NCBI GenBank assembly: GCA_023447335.1
Contig: JAEXOD010000115.1
Location: 1 to 10,979 of the forward strand
Source: Bacteroidota bacterium
GTDB lineage: Bacteria; Bacteroidota; Ignavibacteria; Ignavibacteriales; Melioribacteraceae
DNA: 10,979 bases
Direction: 5' to 3'
Shown here: positions 6,528-10,979 of the stretch, one piece after another
Layout of the letters: every line of letters begins with the position of its first letter
How positions within the stretch are numbered: the stretch's first letter is position 1
The notes under the pieces: model-generated
Databases searched by the model: none
The model's input: the letters and a program-made list of their open reading frames with translations, nothing else
Told to the model about the DNA's origin: nothing
Program-made: the position numbers and the translations under genes

Positions 6528-6591
6528 GTGGAAAAGTGATATAGTGAAATAGTGAAACGGTGGAAAAGTGAAACGGTGATAAAGTGGTACT
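6528..6591 (+). repeat. Octamer array 3 (8 units)
   Basis: Units in register: GTGGAAAA, GTGATATA, GTGAAATA, GTGAAACG, GTGGAAAA, GTGAAACG, GTGATAAA, GTGGTACT. It shares the exact 20-mer GTGAAACGGTGGAAAAGTGA (6552-6571) with array 1 (5827-5846), showing common origin rather than independent low-complexity sequence. Confidence 0.88.
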
Positions 6592-6643
6592 AAAATTTGA
6601 GAGTAGTTTTACTTAAAATTTAACCTTCAACGATTAACATTAT

Positions 6644-6685
6644 TTTGAACCAGGATTTTCATGATATAAGAAGGGTTAACAGGAA
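6644..6685 (-). repeat. 39-bp-type interspersed repeat, inverted copy
   Basis: On the minus strand this reads CCTGTTAACCC near its start and ends AATCCTGGTTCAAAA, a diverged and opposite-facing relative of the copies at 6316 and 6718. A shorter relic, CTAGGATTTTCTTG at about 5889, may be another inverted fragment. Confidence 0.5.
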
Positions 6686-6717
6686 ACCCCCTTCGATTTT
6701 GGAGGTTGTTATTCTAA

Positions 6718-6756
6718 AATCTGTTTAAAATCCGATTAATCTCGGTTCTAAAAGAG
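6718..6756 (+). repeat. 39-bp interspersed repeat, copy B
   Basis: Second direct copy, with 32 of 39 bases equal to 6316-6354 and the same GGTTCTAAAAGAG end. Here no octamer array follows, so array and 39-bp repeat are separable units. Confidence 0.7.
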
Positions 6757-6782
6757 ACTATCTAAAAATTTGAGTAAACGAT

Positions 6783-6817
6783 AAAAAAAATCCCCATCCC
6801 ACTAACGGGATGAGGAT
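6783..6817 (-). terminator. Intrinsic terminator of the glycosidase gene
   Basis: On the minus strand, 8 nt after the glycosidase stop codon, ATCCTCATCCC and GGGATGGGGAT form an 11-bp stem (one G-T pair) around a 6-nt loop, followed by at least seven T. This is a strong rho-independent terminator. Confidence 0.93.
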
Positions 6818-6825
6818 GTTCAAAA

Positions 6826-9195
6826 TTATTTTACTAGTACCATTTTTTTGCTTAAAACTTTACCTTGCGATTTTAACGAATATACATAAATACCGCTAGT
6901 TAATTGTGAAGCATCAAAAGTAATGCGATGGTTACCTGCAGATAAATCTTCGTTAATTAAATTAACAATTTCTTGACCTAAGATGTTATAAACACTTAAG
7001 TTAACAAATCCTGCTTTAGGCAAACTAAACGAAATAGTTGTAGTAGGGTTAAACGGATTTGGGAAATTTTGCTGTAAATTATATTCAGTAGGGATTTCGC
7101 TGTTTTCTTTTTCAACATCAATAATTATAGTTTTAAAAGCATGTGGAGTGCTCCATACGGAATAACCATATTGGTTTTTACTTGCAACTCTGAAGAAATG
7201 GAAACGATTCGGTTGCAATTCAGGGCTTACAAAAATAGTATCTGTTAAACCTACCGTATCAATTACCATTGAAGAACTAGTAAATGTACTGCTATAAGCT
7301 AACTGTAAACGATAAGAATCGGTATTGTTAGTTTTTCTCCATAAAAAATCAAATTGAATAGGGATATTTGACGTATTATTTGTAGGATATAAAAGAGCCG
7401 GAGAAACTGGATAACCGGTAGTAAAACTTCTTGCAGCAGAAAAATTACTTTCACCTGCAATATTTCCGGCTTTTACTCTCCAATAAAAAGTAGTCTCGCC
7501 TTCAAGTCCGGGTATAGCATAAACAGTATCTTTCAAATTTGTTTTGTCAATTAAAACAGTTGCAAAATTTGGATCTTTTGAAATTTGCAAACGATATACC
7601 GAAGCAGGGTGTGCATAATTCCAACGCAATACTAAATTATCGGGCTGGTTAACCGCGTTATTTTCGGGATAATTTAATACAGGTATTTGTGGAGCTTCAA
7701 CCTGAAGGATGTTGCTCATATTGCTTTCATTGTTGTTTTTATCTAAAGCCGTTACTACAAAATAATATTGTCCCGAAGCAGAAGCCATTGGATTAGGGTT
7801 AACAACACGTGAACCTACAATATCTAATATGTTTCTAGAGTCAGTTAAATCAGATTGATTAATTAATCCGTTATCAAATTGATAAATTGCATAGAATCTT
7901 GAACTATCACCGTCTGATGCAGGAAGAGGTTTATCCCAAGTTAAAGCTGCAATAGGGCTACCGCCAATTCTGTCAAACCTTAAGTTCTGTGGTTCGTTCG
8001 GCTGAATAACGTCTTTCCAGCTCATAACCGGTACAAAAGCTTTGTATTTATAATAATTATTTTTTAGTGTATCTCTAAAACCTTTATCGTTTCCGATGAA
8101 ATTTGAAACACGGAAAAATACGCTTCCTCGGCATTTAAAATTATTACGATTCAATTTAACTTGATTCGGAAGTTCTTGGTTTGTGTAATTACCGTTAAAT
8201 ATATGACCGGGTACAAAATGTCTATTATATTTGTAAGTAGAATCTGCCCACCAAGGCATAAGTTTACTATAATCTTGTGAACCGCCTATTTTCCAATATA
8301 GCTGTGGAGTTAAATAATCAATAGAGCCGGCACGCAACCAAGCCATAGGATCGGCATATATAACACTGTAAGCATCCATTCCTGTAATACCTGCAGGAAC
8401 TCCGTTTTTCCAAATACCAAACGGACTTAAACCAAATTTAACCCAAGGTTTAACGGCGTTAATACTATCCATTGTCATTTTCATCAATTTATTAACATTA
8501 TCGCGTCTCCAATCGTTTATATTGGTAAACCCGTTTGGGTGTTGCTGAAATGTCGGTATATCCGGATTTGTATTAGAAACTTGATCGGGAGGGTAAGGAT
8601 AAAAATAATCATCCATATGTAAGCCGTCAACATCATAACGTCTAACAATATCCATGAATATTTTAACGTTATATTCTCTAACTTCGGGCAAACCGGGGTT
8701 CAATATCTTTATTGATGTGAAAGACAAAATCCATTCCGGGTGAGTAACCGAAATGTGGTTAGGAGAAATGGGATATTGACCGATAGTTTTAACCGCACGA
8801 TAAGGATTAACCCATGCGTGCAATTCCATACCGCGTTTATGTGATTCTTCAATAGCAAATTGAAGCGGATCCCAATCGCTCGAATTCGGTGCTAAACCTT
8901 GAGCGCCGGTTAAATAATAAGACCAAGGCTCGTAATTCGATTTATATAAAGCGTCGCATTCAGGGCGTACTTGAAATATAACAACGTTCATATTCATCGA
9001 TTTCATTAAATCCAACAACGAAATAAGAGAAGATTTTTGTTGGTCAATGGTAAGGTTTGGATTTGAAGGCCAATCTAAGTTTGTAACCGAAGCAATCCAT
9101 GCACTCCTATATTCGCGTTTTGGAGGAGTAGATTGCCCATAAACCGATACGGCTATAAACAAGATTAATAGGCTTGTAAGTAGGCTTTTTCTCAT
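6826..9195 (-). CDS. Secreted GHL10-type glycoside hydrolase with FN3 domains and T9SS sorting tail
   Basis: This 789-residue protein has a signal peptide (1-20, MRKSLLTSLLILFIAVSVYG) and a GHL10/DUF187 TIM-barrel domain (about 27-398). Typical stretches are REYRSAWIASVTNLDWPS, NVVIFQVRPECDALYKS, HAWVNPYRA (126-134), DVDGLHMDDYFYPY (188-201; Asp190, Asp195 and Asp196 are likely catalytic-site acids) and IDYLTPQLYWKIGG. Three FN3-like domains follow (about 402-500, 504-594, 598-690), then a type IX secretion sorting domain (about 703-789: NFPNPFNPTTTISFSLP, VYNILGQEI, LTSGIYVYSLKSQGKVLSKKMVLVK). The family includes E. coli DigH, which cuts denuded peptidoglycan glycans, so a cell-wall or polysaccharide substrate is plausible but not shown. 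The T9SS tail predicts export across the outer membrane and anchoring or release. SD AAGGAAA lies about 9 nt before the ATG (9193-9195). Monocistronic, ending at its own terminator. Confidence 0.93.
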   Translation of the reverse strand: MRKSLLTSLLILFIAVSVYGQSTPPKREYRSAWIASVTNLDWPSNPNLTIDQQKSSLISLLDLMKSMNMNVVIFQVRPECDALYKSNYEPWSYYLTGAQGLAPNSSDWDPLQFAIEESHKRGMELHAWVNPYRAVKTIGQYPISPNHISVTHPEWILSFTSIKILNPGLPEVREYNVKIFMDIVRRYDVDGLHMDDYFYPYPPDQVSNTNPDIPTFQQHPNGFTNINDWRRDNVNKLMKMTMDSINAVKPWVKFGLSPFGIWKNGVPAGITGMDAYSVIYADPMAWLRAGSIDYLTPQLYWKIGGSQDYSKLMPWWADSTYKYNRHFVPGHIFNGNYTNQELPNQVKLNRNNFKCRGSVFFRVSNFIGNDKGFRDTLKNNYYKYKAFVPVMSWKDVIQPNEPQNLRFDRIGGSPIAALTWDKPLPASDGDSSRFYAIYQFDNGLINQSDLTDSRNILDIVGSRVVNPNPMASASGQYYFVVTALDKNNNESNMSNILQVEAPQIPVLNYPENNAVNQPDNLVLRWNYAHPASVYRLQISKDPNFATVLIDKTNLKDTVYAIPGLEGETTFYWRVKAGNIAGESNFSAARSFTTGYPVSPALLYPTNNTSNIPIQFDFLWRKTNNTDSYRLQLAYSSTFTSSSMVIDTVGLTDTIFVSPELQPNRFHFFRVASKNQYGYSVWSTPHAFKTIIIDVEKENSEIPTEYNLQQNFPNPFNPTTTISFSLPKAGFVNLSVYNILGQEIVNLINEDLSAGNHRITFDASQLTSGIYVYSLKSQGKVLSKKMVLVK

Positions 9196-9215
9196 CTGTC
9201 GTTTCCTTTTTTTAT

Positions 9216-9243
9216 AGTTTACAATTATAAATATCTAAGTCAA
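9216..9243 (-). promoter_or_regulatory. Possible promoter of the glycosidase gene
   Basis: TTGACT (9243-9238), 16-nt spacer, TAAACT (9221-9216) on the minus strand, giving a leader of about 10-20 nt before the SD. The -35 match is good, the -10 mediocre. No Bacteroidota-type TAnnTTTG box was found nearby. Confidence 0.3.
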
Positions 9244-9419
9244 TACATATAACAAATTAAACTTTAAAATAATAAAATTTTACATAATATAATAGGGAAA
9301 TAGTTTTCTAATAATTTTTGAAGTGAACATTGTTTTAATATTTTTAATAAAGCAAACTATATAATTGCAGATTATTCGAAAAAATAATAAATTACTTATT
9401 AAATATTTTTAAAGGTAAA

Positions 9420-10157
9420 ATGAAAAAAATAGTATTATTTCTAATTATTTTTATAATGATTGCTGCTTGTTCGACTAAAAACAATTTCTATGACGAACAT
9501 AATGCAAAATCTTCACTTGATTGGGATGGAATGTATTTTGGTATAATTCCGTGTGCTGATTGCCCCGGAATAGAAGCCACGCTAACATTAAATAATGATA
9601 ATACATATCAATTAAACTTAGTGTATCAAGAAAGGAATGTTGAACCGTTTGTTGAACAAGGCACATTTGAATTTGATAAAAGCGGAAATAAAATTACCCT
9701 TTTTATTGACCAAAAAGAATCAGGCAAGTATTTTGTAGGTGAAAATTATTTAATTCAACTAGATATAGACGGAAATTTTATTGAGAGTGAATTGAAAGAC
9801 TACTACAGATTAAATAAAATTAACAAAAATAGTTTAGGCGGATATAATTGGAAAGTAAATATGTTTAATGGTAAAACATTAGATTCATTAAGTTACTTTG
9901 TAAAGTTTGATGAAAAAGAGAATAGGTTTTCGGCTTATTTTGGTTGTAATAAAATTATGGGTAAAGTGTTGATAGATAATAACGGAAAATGTAAATTTAT
10001 GGATATTGTATCAACAAAAATGGCATGTCCTGATAATGAAACGGAATTGCAACTTCTCGATGCATTGGAAAAGGTTGATAATTTTGTGATTTATAATGAT
10101 CAGTTGTTGTTAAATAAAGCAAAAATGAGTACAATAATAAAACTAATAAAGGAATAA
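9420..10157 (+). CDS. NlpE-like plus META-domain lipoprotein
   Basis: Predicted envelope lipoprotein of 245 residues. The N-terminus is a lipoprotein signal with lipobox IAAC, acylated Cys17. The first domain (about 33-132) matches the NlpE N-terminal type: WDGMYFGIIPCADCPGIEATLTLNNDNTYQL holds the Cys45-x-x-Cys48 pair seen in E. coli NlpE, an outer-membrane sensor of surface and copper stress. The second domain (about 139-245) is META-like: YNWKV, FGCNKIMGKV (174-183) and TKMACP (199-204). NlpE-META fusions are known in Bacteroidota-group genomes; function here is unknown and an NlpE-like stress role is only inferred. AAAGG lies a few bases before the ATG. The upstream 224 bp, shared with the divergent glycosidase gene, is AT-rich and no firm plus-strand promoter was identified. 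The next gene begins 13 nt downstream. Confidence 0.85.
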   Translation: MKKIVLFLIIFIMIAACSTKNNFYDEHNAKSSLDWDGMYFGIIPCADCPGIEATLTLNNDNTYQLNLVYQERNVEPFVEQGTFEFDKSGNKITLFIDQKESGKYFVGENYLIQLDIDGNFIESELKDYYRLNKINKNSLGGYNWKVNMFNGKTLDSLSYFVKFDEKENRFSAYFGCNKIMGKVLIDNNGKCKFMDIVSTKMACPDNETELQLLDALEKVDNFVIYNDQLLLNKAKMSTIIKLIKE

Positions 10158-10170
10158 GGGAGATTATAAA

Positions 10171-10923
10171 ATGCGAAAATATACTTTGGTTATATGGATA
10201 ATATTAGTCTTTTCTTTAATAATTAAAGCTCATAATTTTGATATATACGAAACAGAAAAAGGTGTTTTGAAATTAACGATGATTGGCTGGAGCGGAATAA
10301 AATTTGAACATAATAACAAGGTTATATATGTAGATCCTTCATTACGAAAGAACTCAACCGTAAATCCAAATTACGATACACTTGCCAAAGCAGATTACAT
10401 CTTTATTACACATGCTCATTTCGATCACTTTAATATTGATGTAATTAAAAAACTTATAAAACCCGAAACACAATTAATAATTAATAAAGAGTGCACCGAA
10501 ATTTTGGGGAGCAGTTTGGGAGAAGTCAAAATAACGACAGTGGAAAACGAAAAGAGTTATAGCATAAAAGGGTTAAATTTTACAACTGTGCCTGCATATA
10601 ACTTGACCGGAGATGAGGATAAAATATATCACCCACGTGGAGTGGGGAATGGCTTTGTGTTTTTGTTTGACAATCTTTCTGTACTTGTTGCCGGAGATAC
10701 GGAAAATATTCCCGAGCTAAAAAAACTTGAAAATATAGATATTGCATTTCTTCCGCTAAATAGACCTTATACTATGGATGACGGTATGTTTCTCAACTTG
10801 GTATTATCATTTAAACCCAAAATTGTTTACCCATATCATTATGATGACAATTATTTAGCAAATGTTGTTCAGGCTTTACTTAAAAACTCCGATATTGAAC
10901 TAAAAATTAGAGCAGTTAAATAA
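10171..10923 (+). CDS. Exported metallo-beta-lactamase-fold hydrolase (UlaG-like)
   Basis: Protein of 250 residues starting with a signal peptide or membrane anchor (about 1-20, ending IIKAHNF), so probably periplasmic. The metallo-beta-lactamase core shows WSGIKFEHNNKVIYVDP (40-56), the metal-binding THAHFDHFN (80-88; His81, His83, Asp85, His86), GDT with Asp176, and PYHYDD with His223. The pattern and small size fit the UlaG/Lactamase_B_3 group, whose members hydrolyse various phosphoesters and lactones; true beta-lactamase activity is not implied. His154 in IYHPRGVGNGF may be an additional ligand, but this is uncertain. SD AGGGAG sits 8-9 nt before the ATG, just after the stop codon of the NlpE-META gene, so the two are probably co-transcribed. 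Substrate unknown. Confidence 0.88.
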   Translation: MRKYTLVIWIILVFSLIIKAHNFDIYETEKGVLKLTMIGWSGIKFEHNNKVIYVDPSLRKNSTVNPNYDTLAKADYIFITHAHFDHFNIDVIKKLIKPETQLIINKECTEILGSSLGEVKITTVENEKSYSIKGLNFTTVPAYNLTGDEDKIYHPRGVGNGFVFLFDNLSVLVAGDTENIPELKKLENIDIAFLPLNRPYTMDDGMFLNLVLSFKPKIVYPYHYDDNYLANVVQALLKNSDIELKIRAVK

Positions 10924-10939
10924 TTGGACGGAGGGGGTG

Positions 10940-10968
10940 AAGCCCGTTCTTTGAGCTGTTTGGGGCTT
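10940..10968 (+). terminator. Weak hairpin after the metallo-hydrolase gene
   Basis: AAGCCC (10940-10945) and GGGCTT (10963-10968) form a 6-bp stem with a 17-nt loop followed by only a short T/A stretch. It may end the lipoprotein-hydrolase transcript but lacks a proper T run. No further gene start is visible up to the window end. Confidence 0.3.
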
Positions 10969-10979
10969 TATTAAAAGTC

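Larger units (their letters stand above)
5769..6782. other. About 1-kb repeat-rich intergenic island without a credible gene
   Basis: Between the CNNM stop and the glycosidase terminator no reading frame has a recognisable domain or a sensible start. The stretch instead holds three arrays of an 8-bp unit, six CCTACGG/CCGTAGG palindromes plus one variant (ACTCGCTTGCGAGT), a 151-bp inverted-repeat structure, and copies of an approximately 39-bp repeat, each listed separately. The part 5993-6135 shows nothing I can name. The neighbouring genes converge here (CNNM rightward, glycosidase leftward), so this is a 3'-3' region where insertions would disturb no promoter. Confidence 0.85.

Noticed and set aside
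5771..6591. CRISPR array
   Set aside because: The repeated unit is 8 bp with no unique spacers between units, and no cas gene is present.
6685..6710. Hairpin AACCCCC / GGAGGTT as a terminator
   Set aside because: The stem is interrupted and no T run follows on either strand; a much better terminator lies at 6783-6817.
9358..9365. TATATAAT as -10 box for the lipoprotein gene
   Set aside because: No -35-like sequence lies at a suitable distance and such boxes are expected by chance at this base composition.
10939..10979. Start of another gene at the right edge (GTG near 10937)
   Set aside because: The frame meets TGA after five codons, and no other frame gives a supported start before the window ends.

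Overview
The window is AT-rich (roughly one third G+C by eye) and looks like an Ignavibacteriota/Bacteroidota-group (FCB) chromosome. The best evidence is the secreted glycosidase at 6826-9195, which ends in a type IX secretion sorting domain of the NFPNPFNPTTTI type that is especially common in Ignavibacteria. The weak Shine-Dalgarno sequences, the bacterial type A-like RNase P RNA and the interspersed CCTACGG-type palindromes fit the same group. The genus is not resolved.

Left part (1-4516, all minus strand). In transcription order this is rnpB (RNase P RNA), recJ, yebC, ruvC, ruvA and a membrane-anchored SGNH/GDSL-type protein cut by the window edge. From rnpB to ruvA the gaps are only 5-27 nt, so it reads as one DNA-recombination and RNA-processing operon: RecJ makes single-stranded tails, RuvA binds the Holliday junction, RuvC cuts it, and YebC is the usual ruv neighbour. 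ruvB is not in the window. Between rnpB and recJ there is almost no room for a terminator.

Middle (4517-6825). A divergent AT-rich promoter region leads into a plus-strand CNNM/CBS membrane protein (probable divalent cation transporter). It is followed by about 1 kb without a credible gene, packed with at least three repeat classes: three arrays of a degenerate 8-bp unit (consensus GTGRNANR), six short CCTACGG/CCGTAGG palindromes (four of them, counting one variant, inside a 151-bp inverted-repeat structure), and three copies of an approximately 39-bp repeat. This repeat island is the least explained and most interesting part of the window.

Right part (6783-10979). A strong intrinsic terminator closes the minus-strand gene for a 789-residue secreted family-10-like (GHL10) glycosidase with three FN3-like domains and a T9SS tail. 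Divergent from it is a plus-strand pair: an NlpE-META two-domain lipoprotein and, 13 nt downstream, an exported metallo-beta-lactamase-fold hydrolase. All three of these products are predicted to act in or beyond the cell envelope.

No tRNA, rRNA other than rnpB-type RNA, CRISPR array, intact transposase or defence system was recognised. The housekeeping genes are ordinary; novelty, if any, lies in the 5771-6756 repeats.
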